From Acidobacteriota bacterium (GTDB lineage: Bacteria > Acidobacteriota > Blastocatellia > RBC074), in contig JAKEHZ010000348.1 of assembly GCA_022614735.1 (NCBI GenBank), positions 1 through 43,790 of the forward strand: DNA of 43,790 bases, in the 5' to 3' direction. Under the pieces are notes generated by a model. It did not search any database and was not told the DNA's origin. It saw nothing but the letters and a program-made list of their open reading frames with translations. Shown in pieces: positions 32,951-43,690 of the stretch; position 1 is the stretch's first letter; the number at the start of each line of letters is the position of its first letter. Made by a program: the position numbers and the translations under genes.

Positions 32951-33706
32951 CTAGAATTTCCGACCCCGATTGCTGCCGATCTTGAGCCGGAAATCGTCCC
33001 CCTTGATTTTTACGACTTTGCACATTTCGTGCAGACGGGAGCGCAGACGCACTCCGACACGGTCGCTGAGGGTATCTTCATTTGGGGTCTCCGGGTCGTC
33101 CAGGTAGTTGGTCGTGAAGATTGTGACCTTCTTGTCGTTGTAGCGAGTGTTGATAATCTGCGTCATCGTATCGCGCACCCAATCGGTCGGCTTTGACGCC
33201 CCGAGTTCATCGAGGACGAGAATCTCAGACTGGTAGACAGGCTCGAGCACTCTCAATTCAGTGGTCTTCGATACCGGATTGTAGCTATCCTGAATCTCTT
33301 TGAGCAGATCGCGGAAATCGTAAAAAAGGCAAGTGATCCCTTTGTTGATCAGCGCTTTGATGCTCGCTACCGCGAGGTGAGTCTTGCCGACACCACATGG
33401 ACCGATGAAGAGTAGCCCAATGTCGTGATTTGGATACTCCCTGGCCAGTGTCTGCGCGTAATTTAAGGCGTACGACTGAGATCGGAATATCTCATCGGCG
33501 GTGAAGTTATTACCTTGGGGGTGATAGTTCTCGAAGGAACAGTTTTCGTAACGTTTGGGAATGCGGGCCGCCGTAATCAACTGATCGCGCCGATCGCTCA
33601 TCCGGCAGCGGCACTGACGAACTCCCTTGCCTTCAACTAACTCCCATCCCGTTCCATTACAATACTCGCAAACGGCGAGTAGGGGTTTACTCGTTTCCGT
33701 AGCCAT
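32951..33706 (-). CDS. DnaC/IstB-like ATP-binding protein with an N-terminal cysteine cluster
   Basis: 251 aa AAA+ ATPase of the DnaC/DnaI helicase-loader type. A possible zinc site is Cys13, Cys16, Cys32 and Cys34 (CEYC..CRC). Walker A is GPCGVGKT at 102-109, Walker B is ILVLDELGA, sensor 1 is TIFTTNY and the arginine finger is in DRVGVRLRSRL. No transposase is nearby, so it is not an obvious IS21 IstB; a replicative helicase loader is more likely. Start ATG 33706 has no clear ribosome-binding site. Confidence 0.88.
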   Translation of the reverse strand: MATETSKPLLAVCEYCNGTGWELVEGKGVRQCRCRMSDRRDQLITAARIPKRYENCSFENYHPQGNNFTADEIFRSQSYALNYAQTLAREYPNHDIGLLFIGPCGVGKTHLAVASIKALINKGITCLFYDFRDLLKEIQDSYNPVSKTTELRVLEPVYQSEILVLDELGASKPTDWVRDTMTQIINTRYNDKKVTIFTTNYLDDPETPNEDTLSDRVGVRLRSRLHEMCKVVKIKGDDFRLKIGSNRGRKF

Positions 33707-33985
33707 TTTTTATTGATTGATAATAGGGACCTATACAATAGGACCGGGGCACTCATTTGTCCTCTTCTTCAATTTCTTCAATGTGACCTTTGAAACGTAA
33801 ACTTTGTGCTGATACAAAGGCGCATTATAGGTCAGTGAAAAGACCATTTCAATATAAGACTGATGCAAAATCATCTTTTGTTTAATCAAAAATGATGTAC
33901 AATCCTCTCTGCCCAGAATACGCCCCAGAGTACACCAATGATGTGACTCTCTCATTGGCGCAGATAGAATCTTCTGGCAACGGCT
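33707..33985. other. Intergenic region between divergent genes
   Basis: 279 bp, AT-rich. It has to drive the DnaC-like gene (minus) and the secreted-protein gene (plus). A weak TTTTGT-16-TACAAT pair ending near 33902 could serve the plus strand. No repeat family is present, which is unusual in this window. Confidence 0.35.
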
Positions 33986-34276
33986 ATGTTGAGAAAGTTT
34001 TATCATCTCGTACGCACAGGTTTTTTGCTGACGGCGATCGCCTCTGTCTGCCTGACAGCAGTTGCGCAAAAGCCTTCTTCAGCAACCACGAAGAAGACAA
34101 AAGCTGTCAATGAGTCATGCGACGGAGCGCTCGATATCGTGCCCACCAAAGCCATGACCTTTGCACGCAAACGGCGCCCATCTCAGGGCGAAGCGAAAGA
34201 ACGATCGGCCCCTGATTCGAAGGAGCCGCCAATTGCTCCCAAATCGGAAAAGCAACGGTCCGGCAGCGGCCGATAG
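33986..34276 (+). CDS. Small secreted protein of unknown function
   Basis: 96 aa. MLRKFYHLVRTGFLLTAIAS begins a clear Sec signal peptide with cleavage after AVA at about residue 27. The mature part is very Lys/Arg/Ser/Pro-rich and low in complexity, with one Cys (ESCDGALD). No family recognised. Weak ribosome-binding site. It precedes the O-antigen ligase-like gene on the same strand and may be cotranscribed. The signal peptide is the main reason to believe that it is real. Confidence 0.55.
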   Translation: MLRKFYHLVRTGFLLTAIASVCLTAVAQKPSSATTKKTKAVNESCDGALDIVPTKAMTFARKRRPSQGEAKERSAPDSKEPPIAPKSEKQRSGSGR

Positions 34277-34370
34277 ATATATACAGCTGTTAGCCTCAAA
34301 AAAATCCGGGAAAGAATTCCGAAATCCCAGTCGACTTATCCAATACATCGAGCCGACTCCCACCGCAGGT

Positions 34371-36410
34371 ATGAAATCGAAAAACAGATCTCGACAAAAG
34401 AGCTCAAGCATTGGGCCGCTCGAAATCGCTCTCCTTCCCCTTCCCTTCCTCGCGCTGACACCTAACTTCTTCATCGCTCCAGACCTGAGTTATCTCGGAC
34501 TGGCAACCCAGGAGCTCGCATTTGCCCTGGCGTTAGCGACTATTGCCGCAGTCGGTCTTTTGCGGGCCGTGCGCGCGCGAGGTAGCTCATTCAATCTCAA
34601 TCGGGACCACCTGTTGATGCTCGTCGCGCTCGTCGCATTCATCATCTGGCAGCTCTTAACTCTGAGCTGGGCGCCGACGCCTTACGACGGTCTGAGAGTA
34701 GCAGGTATCTGGACTGGCTTCGGAGTCTTCTTCGGCGCAGGTCTTCTATTCTTGCAGAAGCGCCTGGCACGGTGGCTCCATTACTCATTAACTGCCGTCT
34801 GTCTGATCCTCGCCGTTTCAATTGTGATTGAATACTCGACCTACGGCTCGGAGATGATGGGCGTCTTCTTCAATCATGGGATCTCAGCAGAACTACTCGC
34901 ATTGCTCCTGCCCATGCAAATCTTGAATTACCTGTGCAGCGAAGAACGTGGATTAACGATAGGCTCATTCGCAGTCACAGGTCTCTCTTCGATGGCCTTG
35001 TTTTTGGGAATGAGGCGTGGTCCTCTCCTGGGGACAGTGGTTGTCTTGATCGTCATCGCGTTTGCCCTATTGTTCAAGTTAGTCACGCTTCAGAGCAAAC
35101 AACGGCTCGTAATTATCTTGGCTTTGCTGGTGATGGCAGCAACCGCCGTCGGCCTGCGCTATCGAAATCAGGTCGTTTTCCGCTTTCGAGGCGCGGTTCA
35201 GTTGCAATCTGTTCAAGGCGCTACTCAGGCGACGAGTATTGAAGGCGGATTGACGTCTCGGCTGCGAGTATGGATCACTGCCTGGGAGATGGGAAAGAGA
35301 AACACTTTTATTGGTGTCGGCAATGCGGGATACTCCAGCCTCTACGGCAGCTACCGCCGCCACTTGGTCTCGAACCCGCAATATGCTCAGGTGGCTGAAT
35401 TAGCAGGCGCTGAAGATCATGACGAAATCCACAGCCCACTGGTGCATAACGAGTATCTGCAAATCTTCGTCGAGCTGGGTATCGTCGGTCTCTTGCTTTT
35501 CATCGTCTTCTGGGCACAGGTCATATGGCGATTATGGCAAAGGTTGAAACAGACGCACGATCATTGGATTCTGGGCGCCCTCCTGGGATTGATCGCATTT
35601 GGAATCAGTTCAGGCGCGAGCGCATTTTCTCTGCGTTACACGCCGGGAGCATTCATTCTAGCCGCTGTCCTTGCCATCGGCTTCGCATTTTCAAAACGCG
35701 ATCTCGCTCATTCCGGCACCACCGAGGAGCACCTTGCCATACCCAAGATTGCCGTGATCCTTGCCAATTCAATTCTATTGATCGCATGCTTATTGTTCCT
35801 GGGACGAACTTATCTGGTATATAGCAGTCAGAAATTGCAGGGCTGGGCTCCACTGAAACAGGAACAGCTGGATTTTGTTTTTTATCCGAATAACGTCGCC
35901 GGCAACGAAGGTCTTCAGCGTCGCTACGGAAGAGCCCTGGAGCTGGACCCGGCAAACGTGGGCGCTCATCTCGGTTACGGGCTCTTGCTTTTTCAGCTGA
36001 AGAAGATAGAGGACGCCATTCCCCATATCGAATATGCTCATAAAAATGGTTACAGCCGTCCCTTTACCTATATCCTCCTCGCATTCGCCAATGAACAGAA
36101 AGGCGACATGGCGAAAGCATCAGAGATACTCAGGGATTGTGTTGCGTCGTTCCCCCAATCAATCTACGCCAGGGCATCCTATGCGGAAATCCTGCGAAAA
36201 GAGGGGAAATTAGATCAAATGCGGGAGCAGCAGAATGCCATGTATAGCCAGGACAAACCCCTGGCTCACAGCCTGGAACTGGCTCTGAGAATGAAAAGAG
36301 ATGACGCGGTCTCTGAGGCTAAGCGGCGCGGGCTGCCCCAACCGGATAGACTTAAGCCGAAATTGGTGTCAACGCTGATCAATATGCGCGCATATCATTA
36401 TTTGAAATGA
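34371..36410 (+). CDS. O-antigen ligase/polymerase (Wzy_C-like) with C-terminal TPRs
   Basis: 679 aa from ATG 34371; the longer frame to 34161 overlaps the preceding gene and lacks hydrophobic segments. About eleven transmembrane helices cover residues 15-480. The large periplasmic loop carries the O-antigen ligase pattern (GVGNAGYSSLYGSYRRH, then HSPLVHNEYLQIFVELGIVG), with the essential Arg/His-type residues. Residues about 545-650 contain two to three TPR units (YGRALELDPANVGAHLGYGL, HIEYAHKNGYSRPFTYILLA). Members attach or polymerise undecaprenol-linked glycans at the inner-membrane periplasmic face. Fits with uppS, manC and two glycosyltransferases in the window. Confidence 0.88.
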   Translation: MKSKNRSRQKSSSIGPLEIALLPLPFLALTPNFFIAPDLSYLGLATQELAFALALATIAAVGLLRAVRARGSSFNLNRDHLLMLVALVAFIIWQLLTLSWAPTPYDGLRVAGIWTGFGVFFGAGLLFLQKRLARWLHYSLTAVCLILAVSIVIEYSTYGSEMMGVFFNHGISAELLALLLPMQILNYLCSEERGLTIGSFAVTGLSSMALFLGMRRGPLLGTVVVLIVIAFALLFKLVTLQSKQRLVIILALLVMAATAVGLRYRNQVVFRFRGAVQLQSVQGATQATSIEGGLTSRLRVWITAWEMGKRNTFIGVGNAGYSSLYGSYRRHLVSNPQYAQVAELAGAEDHDEIHSPLVHNEYLQIFVELGIVGLLLFIVFWAQVIWRLWQRLKQTHDHWILGALLGLIAFGISSGASAFSLRYTPGAFILAAVLAIGFAFSKRDLAHSGTTEEHLAIPKIAVILANSILLIACLLFLGRTYLVYSSQKLQGWAPLKQEQLDFVFYPNNVAGNEGLQRRYGRALELDPANVGAHLGYGLLLFQLKKIEDAIPHIEYAHKNGYSRPFTYILLAFANEQKGDMAKASEILRDCVASFPQSIYARASYAEILRKEGKLDQMREQQNAMYSQDKPLAHSLELALRMKRDDAVSEAKRRGLPQPDRLKPKLVSTLINMRAYHYLK

Positions 36411-36435
36411 TCTCACTCGGTTAGGAGGATGGATC

Positions 36436-36807
36436 TTGAAGTCAAAGCGCAATTCGAACCTCGCGGCAGCAATCATGACGATCATCAGTCTGTTGCTGAT
36501 AGCCGTTACGATCTCCTGTCGTTCGCGACGCGCGAATGAACCGGTTGTGCGGCGCTCTGAGCTCAGAGGACGCGTCGAATCGCTTGATTTCAACCGGAAA
36601 CGCGTAACTGTGGCTCACGAAGAGATCAAGGGTTATATGGAGGCAATGACCATGAGCTTTGCCGTTAAAGATGAAAATGTGCTGCGCGAGTTGAAATCGG
36701 GGGATCAGGTGCAGGCGACGCTGGTCTATGATTCTTCGACCAATCTTTCCTGGCTGGAAGATATCAAGGTCACACAAAAAGGAGAGAATACGAAACAAAC
36801 GAAATAA
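36436..36807 (+). CDS. CusF-like copper-binding lipoprotein
   Basis: 123 aa from a TTG start with TAGGAGG 7 nt upstream. A lipoprotein signal ends VTISC at about Cys28, followed by SRRAN. The domain at 42-112 (RGRVESLDF, VTVAHEEIKGYMEAMTMSF, GDQVQATLVYD, WLEDIKV) matches the CusF/copper-binding OB-fold family: His, two Met and a Trp are the expected Cu(I) ligands. It may chaperone copper in the periplasm. No copper efflux or SCO gene is near. The tail (ENTKQTK) is translated from a family E arm in another frame than the other tailed proteins, and the TAA is supplied by the repeat. Confidence 0.8.
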   Translation: MKSKRNSNLAAAIMTIISLLLIAVTISCRSRRANEPVVRRSELRGRVESLDFNRKRVTVAHEEIKGYMEAMTMSFAVKDENVLRELKSGDQVQATLVYDSSTNLSWLEDIKVTQKGENTKQTK

Positions 36808-36824
36808 ACGGAACAAACGAAAAG
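36782..36824. repeat. Family E/F hybrid single arm at the CusF-like gene end
   Basis: GAGAGAATACGAAACAAACG, AAATAAACGG and AACAAACGAAAAG: mostly E units with one F-type (CGGAAC) unit. It has no partner arm. The same order, E arm then TTGGGCA/TTTCAC spacer then family C palindrome, is found at 12631-12833. Confidence 0.85.
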
Positions 36825-36868
36825 TTGGGCATTTTCCGCAAGTTTCACAGAAAGCCGAAGTTAATTAA

Positions 36869-36973
36869 CAGTTTCAACACAAAGGGTCAAAGGGTCAAAG
36901 GATCAAAGAAGAAATAGATCAAGCCTCTATTCCCCCTTTGACCCTTTGACCCTTTGACCCTTTGTGTTGAAAC
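36869..36973. repeat. Family C palindrome
   Basis: Arms ACAGTTTCAACAC plus AAAGGGTC units, with a loop of AAGAAGAAATAGATCAAGCC type. It lies 11 bp before the stop of the glycosyltransferase gene on the minus strand. Confidence 0.88.
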
Positions 36974-36983
36974 CGTTTTCCCT

Positions 36984-38222
36984 TCAGTGAAGTTTTTTGA
37001 ATTCCGATTTGGCAGCTTCGAGCAGAGTGCGTCGAGCTCGAACCAGCTCAATGCCGGGAGCTGCCCCTTTGATCAGCAGGTCTTCGAACAGGTGCGCGAG
37101 GTTGGGCCAGTTATAGTGCTGCTCGACCATCGCCCGGCCGGCTTCTCCGGCGCGTCTGGCTGCATTTTGATCTGCCAGAAATGACTCGATTGTTTCGGCA
37201 TAGTTTGTTACATCATCGGCGAACGCGATCCATTCGCGGCCGATTCGCGCTACCTCGCCGATACTCGTGCTGACAACAGGTTTTCTGAGAGCCGCATACT
37301 CAAAAAGTTTGAGCGGGCACGAACCGTGGGAAACGGCGCTCTGTGTAAAGGGCAACAAACAGACGTCCATCCCGGCCGCATAATTCATCGCCTCGCAATA
37401 CGGGACAGCCCCGGTCAGAATGACATTCCGCAAGCCAAGAATAGCCATTTGCTGGCGGATGTACTTCATGCGGCGTCCGTCGCCGACGAGTAAAAAAGTA
37501 ATGCGCTTGAGCCTCTGAGCAACCTCCAGGACCAGATCGAAATTCACCCAGTATTCAAACGCGCCGACGAAGCCAACGGTCGGCCCCATTCCACGTGCGC
37601 GCCACTCAAGCCCGGAGGCGTGATCCAGTTCCTCCAGATCGGCGCCATTTGGCAACATCAGGACCGGCCGATTGATCCGCTCTCTGAGAACATTCGATGC
37701 GACGGTGACGGTAGCTGCCTGCGCCAGCATATGGTTTTGCACCAGGCGAGCGGCCACCATTCCTCCAGCCCTTGCAGTAACCCCGTCTTCGGGTGCCATC
37801 ATTGAAACCAGATCATCTGCGAGATCGAAATGAGTGCGACACTCAACCAGGTGCAATAATGGCGCCTGAGGCAGGTTATAGAGCAACAAAACATCAATCT
37901 TTTCTCGCTCAATGAAACGGTGAATCTGGTGGATCGAAGAGACTGAGACCAGTCCCTTTTTGAGCAGCTTCGTTCTTCGAATCGGCGTTCGCCAGAACGA
38001 GCGCAATATTTTGGGAGCGTAAAGCTCGCTGATCGTGAGTCCCTGTGGCAAGCGACCGTTTGCATTGACGATGTCGTTCGCACTGATGTCGCAGAGCGCC
38101 ATCGGTGGAGCGTTCAACACATAGACCTCATGACCGAGATGACAGAGATGCGTGAGGAGTTGGTGATAGCGGCTGCGATTCGCCGAGCGCCATCTAGCCA
38201 GATATGGGAAAAGGATCTTCAT
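36984..38222 (-). CDS. Glycosyltransferase (GT4-like, GT-B fold)
   Basis: 412 aa. N-terminal GT-B domain (ILFPYLARWRSANRSRYHQLL), and a C-terminal nucleotide-sugar domain with LMLPNGADLEEL, VGFVGAFEYWVNFDLV, LLVGDGRRMKYI, and HGSCPLKLFEYAALRKPVVST. The PLKLFEYxAxxxPVV motif binds the donor. It is cytosolic or peripheral on the inner membrane and would add a sugar to a lipid-linked glycan. A perfect 28-bp hairpin ends 11 nt before its start codon and may limit translation. The upstream gene is a second glycosyltransferase on the same strand. Confidence 0.88.
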   Translation of the reverse strand: MKILFPYLARWRSANRSRYHQLLTHLCHLGHEVYVLNAPPMALCDISANDIVNANGRLPQGLTISELYAPKILRSFWRTPIRRTKLLKKGLVSVSSIHQIHRFIEREKIDVLLLYNLPQAPLLHLVECRTHFDLADDLVSMMAPEDGVTARAGGMVAARLVQNHMLAQAATVTVASNVLRERINRPVLMLPNGADLEELDHASGLEWRARGMGPTVGFVGAFEYWVNFDLVLEVAQRLKRITFLLVGDGRRMKYIRQQMAILGLRNVILTGAVPYCEAMNYAAGMDVCLLPFTQSAVSHGSCPLKLFEYAALRKPVVSTSIGEVARIGREWIAFADDVTNYAETIESFLADQNAARRAGEAGRAMVEQHYNWPNLAHLFEDLLIKGAAPGIELVRARRTLLEAAKSEFKKLH

Positions 38223-38232
38223 ACCTGTCTGT

Positions 38233-38291
38233 CCATGTAACTACTCAGCCTCTTCGCCGCTATGCGGCGAAGAGGCTGAGTAGTTACATGG
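38233..38291. repeat. Family K perfect hairpin in the glycosyltransferase leader
   Basis: 28-bp perfect stem, 3-nt loop (TAT): CCATGTAACTACTCAGCCTC, then TTCGCCGC. No T-run follows on either strand. It lies 10 nt upstream of the glycosyltransferase ATG at 38222 and shares GTAACTxCTCAG with 23304-23424. Confidence 0.95.
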
Positions 38292-38309
38292 CTGTAGCTG
38301 TTGATCAGG

Positions 38310-39473
38310 TCATCTTCCGGCGCGTAACCAACCTCTTTGCCCGCGACGTATCATGTGGTTCAGGACTATCCCGAAACTATGAAACCACATCGCGCCGAAC
38401 CGCGGGACCGCAAGCAAATCGAGGAGATAACGCCGAGGGTTATCCACTATGGCTGCTCCCGCCAGATAGTAAATCATGTCCATCGCCAATCCGGTGAGCG
38501 CAATCCAGGGCGATATGAAAAGCAAAACAAGTCTCAGCCCAATAAAAAGAATCTTCGGCCTCAGCATTAGCGGCCATAATAGAAACCATGTCCCTCTCCT
38601 GCCTTTAATCAAGGCTTTCAGTATTTCACGGTGATAATCGCGCAAGACCTGTAAATGTCCCTGCAACCATCGCGCGCGTTGCCGCGCCGCACCTACCATC
38701 CGACGTGGTTTCGGATCATAAACGATTGCTTCCGGAACGAATGCCACGTGCGAGCCACGCGCTGCCAGCAGCACATTAAGTTCCAGGTCTTCCGCCAGCG
38801 TATGCAGGCGGCTGGCCAGCTCAGCAAGAACCTTGCCCCGAAAAACTATCCCTGTGCCCCTTAATGGGACCGACCATCCACAATGTTTTCGCGCTTCATC
38901 GTCAATGCGTTGCATGAGCACTTCAGACCAACCCGCCAACCGGCCTGATGCTGTCTCGGCATCAGGCGCGACAAAAGCCTGCGCCGCATCCGCCCCTGCA
39001 AGGATGGCTTTTCGCATTGCATAGAGACTACCCTCGGCCAGTTTGCTATCTGCATCAAGGATGACGATCGCTTCTCGAGATTGCCAAGCGGATTCGTGAC
39101 GATCCAACCACCAGGCGAGTACCTCACCTTTGCCCAGTCGACCATCGCTGCGAACTGCGACCTGAGCTCCTGCTCGGGCAGCCTCTATGGCGGTATCGTC
39201 TTGACAACGATCGGCGATCACCCAGATGCTGCTGCCCGGCCATTCACGCAGATGATCTCCAAGTGAGGCTACGGTTGAGCCGATCGTTCCGGATTCATCT
39301 CGAGCAGCGATCAGGACAACACAGCCGCGAGCTAGCTCAGAAACCGGCTCAGACTCGGGTGATTCTTTTCGACCGGATCGAAGTGCTCTCAAACAGAGCA
39401 AAACTAATCGCAGAATGCTGTCAATCAACAAACTGAAAAGGATTAAGTAGCCAATAAATTGAAAGGTAGACAT
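38310..39473 (-). CDS. Membrane glycosyltransferase family 2
   Basis: 387 aa. N-terminal transmembrane helix (about 5-30), GT-A domain with LIAARDESGTIGSTV, the DxD motif in VILDADSKLAEGS, EDLEL as the acid/base region, and RQRARWLQGH in place of the processive Q(Q/R)xRW motif. C-terminal helices lie at about 300-350. This layout resembles synthases that export or build polysaccharide at the membrane. It is followed by the GT4-like gene after an 88-bp gap with a hairpin; they probably form one surface-glycan unit. Confidence 0.88.
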   Translation of the reverse strand: MSTFQFIGYLILFSLLIDSILRLVLLCLRALRSGRKESPESEPVSELARGCVVLIAARDESGTIGSTVASLGDHLREWPGSSIWVIADRCQDDTAIEAARAGAQVAVRSDGRLGKGEVLAWWLDRHESAWQSREAIVILDADSKLAEGSLYAMRKAILAGADAAQAFVAPDAETASGRLAGWSEVLMQRIDDEARKHCGWSVPLRGTGIVFRGKVLAELASRLHTLAEDLELNVLLAARGSHVAFVPEAIVYDPKPRRMVGAARQRARWLQGHLQVLRDYHREILKALIKGRRGTWFLLWPLMLRPKILFIGLRLVLLFISPWIALTGLAMDMIYYLAGAAIVDNPRRYLLDLLAVPRFGAMWFHSFGIVLNHMIRRGQRGWLRAGR

Positions 39474-39703
39474 TGATGATGGATCCTACCGCGGTGAGGA
39501 AGGGAAATGACAAAAGTTCGCCTCTATATTTTCCTACCCGTTCGTTTAATTAAAACCTGAACCTCATTAAAAAGGGCACCCGACGCTTGGGAGATGAGTG
39601 AGGCAGCAAACTTGATAGGTCGGAAATGAGGATTAGGCGGTTTTGGGACGGGGGCCAGTCTATCTGAGTTACTGGCTGGTGGTCAATACTTCTTTTTATC
39701 CGC
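39474..39703. other. Intergenic region without a recognised gene
   Basis: 230 bp upstream of the glycosyltransferase pair. It includes AATTAAAACCTGAACC and a purine-rich stretch, but no convincing ORF, repeat family, terminator or riboswitch. Confidence 0.35.
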
Positions 39704-40537
39704 TTATTTCTGCCCTGAGATCAGCGTCGCTTTGATCGAAATGTCGAAATCCATCATGTGACGTTCGCGATCGATAATCCTGGCCATCTCTTTCTGCGCG
39801 TCTTGTCGCGTCTCCTGATCTGACAACATCGACAACCATTCATCCAAAAAGAATGTTTCGATCAGTGGCGCATCGAAGAATGTTCTGGCATCCGAATAAT
39901 CGAATCGTTCTTTTCTTGTCACGCTTTTCACCTGCGTAAGACCAGCATCGGCCGCCAGCTGCTCGGCAGCAGTCACAGTCAAACGTTCTGTGATCAGGCC
40001 TTCGAGCTCTGGCGTATATTGGATAAGCTCGAGGTTGTAGAGCGCCTCCCAGTAGATTGAGAATAATTCGTCAAAACTCCCCCGAGTTGTAAGTTTGAGC
40101 TTGACTGTCGCTCCTTTCTTCGCAACGCGAGTGAGTTCGACAAATGCCTGCCCGATCTGGTTCACCGGCGGCATCGAAGCATCACCGATAACTAAATCAA
40201 ATTCATCATCAGGAAGGCCAAGAGCAGTCAGTGATCCCTGCTGGAAAGTCACATTTTTGATCTTCTTGATTTCGGCCTTACCACGAGCCAGAGTGAGCCG
40301 CTCGGGGCTGAAATCAACTCCGACGACTTCGACCTTTTCTCCGCCCCTGACTGCCAGGTCAATTGCATAACCGCCGGTCCCGCATCCCGCATCAAGGAAC
40401 TTACCCTCCTTTGGCAACTTCACTTCGTCATCAACTATGCAATCAAAAGCCTCGCGCCATCCCGGGACAATGTAGAGATCATAGAGAATGGCCAGCTCTT
40501 TGCCATCTCTAATTGTTTTCTGAATATTGTTGGTCAT
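39704..40537 (-). CDS. SAM-dependent methyltransferase (class I)
   Basis: 277 aa. Motif I is FLDAGCGTGGYAIDLA, with the GxGxG glycines at 51, 53 and 55; then VVGVDFSPERL (acidic residue after strand 2), FQQGSLTALGLPDDEFDLVIG (motif II region) and KKGATVKLKL. The C-terminal 120 residues are variable and probably bind substrate. The substrate is unknown. The gene lies 6 bp downstream of the STAS-domain gene and is cotranscribed with it. Confidence 0.88.
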   Translation of the reverse strand: MTNNIQKTIRDGKELAILYDLYIVPGWREAFDCIVDDEVKLPKEGKFLDAGCGTGGYAIDLAVRGGEKVEVVGVDFSPERLTLARGKAEIKKIKNVTFQQGSLTALGLPDDEFDLVIGDASMPPVNQIGQAFVELTRVAKKGATVKLKLTTRGSFDELFSIYWEALYNLELIQYTPELEGLITERLTVTAAEQLAADAGLTQVKSVTRKERFDYSDARTFFDAPLIETFFLDEWLSMLSDQETRQDAQKEMARIIDRERHMMDFDISIKATLISGQK

Positions 40538-40543
40538 ATTCTA

Positions 40544-40885
40544 TTACGCGCCGAAACTATTGATGGCTGCCTGCTCGCTGTCAAATATTTCCAGAACCTC
40601 GTTGAGATTGGTTACAACTATCAAGCCGCGCAGCCTCAGCGGAACGCAGGCCAGTTTGAGTACGCCCTCATAGTCCGAGACAAGTTTCTGTGATTTTATC
40701 AGCTCACCCAATCCAGTGCTGTCCATGCGATAACAATCTGACAGGTTAACCACAAAAAGTCGCTCACCTGACTTTAAATGGTTGCCCACGAGTTGTGACA
40801 GACGCTCGGGCTGAGCATTAATGATCGCCTGGCCTTGAACATTTACGACCGTGATCCTACCGACTTTACGTTCGCTGATATCCAT
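40544..40885 (-). CDS. STAS-domain anti-sigma factor antagonist-like protein
   Basis: 113 aa, a complete stand-alone STAS domain. The phosphorylatable serine is Ser56 in RMDSTGLGEL, the position targeted by anti-sigma kinases of the SpoIIAB/RsbW type. VNLSDCYRMDS and LRGLIVVTNLNEVLEIF are typical. GGAGGG lies 6 nt before the ATG. No kinase, phosphatase or sigma gene is adjacent; instead it is coupled to a methyltransferase, so its output may be control of that enzyme or a distant sigma pathway. Confidence 0.9.
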   Translation of the reverse strand: MDISERKVGRITVVNVQGQAIINAQPERLSQLVGNHLKSGERLFVVNLSDCYRMDSTGLGELIKSQKLVSDYEGVLKLACVPLRLRGLIVVTNLNEVLEIFDSEQAAINSFGA

Positions 40886-40949
40886 TTTGCCCTCCGAGAT
40901 GAAGAAGGATAACGGAACAAACGGAATAAACGGAATAAACGGAAATTCC

Positions 40950-42980
<2,031 letters not shown>

Positions 42981-43002
42981 GGTATTAAACCGTATGTGTA
43001 TA

Positions 43003-43024
43003 GTTCGTTTTCATATAAACGAAC
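43003..43024. promoter_or_regulatory. Operator-like palindrome between divergent pullulanase and mtnB
   Basis: GTTCGTTT-tcatat-AAACGAAC: 8-bp perfect arms with a 6-bp AT spacer, in the 80-bp divergent promoter region. The size is right for a dimeric repressor site and it is far shorter than the repeat families. Confidence 0.4.
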
Positions 43025-43060
43025 AGCTCGTGACCTGCTGATTATATTAAGCGCCAAAAC

Positions 43061-43690
43061 ATGAGCAAGTCAGGTGAAAACCAAACGGAGATACCGAGAT
43101 TACTTGCCGAGATTGGAAGGAATTTTTATAACCGTGGCTGGGTGCTCGGCACAAGCGGCAATTTCAGCGCCGTGATCAGCCAGGACCCGTTACGGCTGGC
43201 AATCACGACCAGTGGTGTGGACAAAGGCAATCTCACTCCGGACCATATACTGCAGGTCGACAATGAAGGAAAACTCATCGCCGGTAAAGGTAAACCATCA
43301 GACGAAACAAAACTGCATCTGACGGTCGTCCGCTCACGGGGTGCAAATTCCGTGTTGCATACGCATTCGACCTGGAGCACGATCCTTTCTCGTGCTTTTG
43401 CCGGTGACGGCGGTCTTACTATTGAAGGCTACGAGATGCTGAAAGGTCTCACCGGTGTCCGCACGCACGAACACAGGGAATGGCTGCCGATCATCGAAAA
43501 CTCGCAAGATATGTCTGCTCTCTCTCAAACGCTCGAAAGTGCTTTGGCCAGGCACCCGGACGCGCACGGATTCCTGCTGCAGGGGCACGGGCTCTATACC
43601 TGGGGGCAGAGTCTGGGCGAAGCACGACGTCACGTAGAGATCTTTGAGTTCCTCTTGGAAGTAACGGGGAGGATATATTGTCGTCAATGA
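43061..43690 (+). CDS. mtnB: Methylthioribulose-1-phosphate dehydratase
   Basis: 209 aa class II aldolase-family enzyme of the methionine salvage pathway, converting 5-methylthioribulose 1-phosphate to 2,3-diketo-5-methylthiopentyl 1-phosphate. Diagnostic: GWVLGTSGNFSAVI, ITTSGVDKGNLTPDHIL, ETKLHLTVV, Zn ligands in LHTHSTW and LLQGHGLYTWG, and the EARRHVEIFEFLLEV end. Length is typical. No other mtn gene is in the window. The ribosome-binding site is unclear. The stop codon overlaps the first bases of a family J palindrome. Confidence 0.92.
   Translation: MSKSGENQTEIPRLLAEIGRNFYNRGWVLGTSGNFSAVISQDPLRLAITTSGVDKGNLTPDHILQVDNEGKLIAGKGKPSDETKLHLTVVRSRGANSVLHTHSTWSTILSRAFAGDGGLTIEGYEMLKGLTGVRTHEHREWLPIIENSQDMSALSQTLESALARHPDAHGFLLQGHGLYTWGQSLGEARRHVEIFEFLLEVTGRIYCRQ

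Noticed and set aside
32951..33706. IS21 IstB transposition helper
   Set aside because: No IstA transposase or IS ends nearby; the cysteine cluster and context fit a DnaC-like protein better.
42981..43060. SAM riboswitch ahead of mtnB
   Set aside because: The 80-bp gap is too short and AT-rich, with none of the conserved SAM-riboswitch elements.
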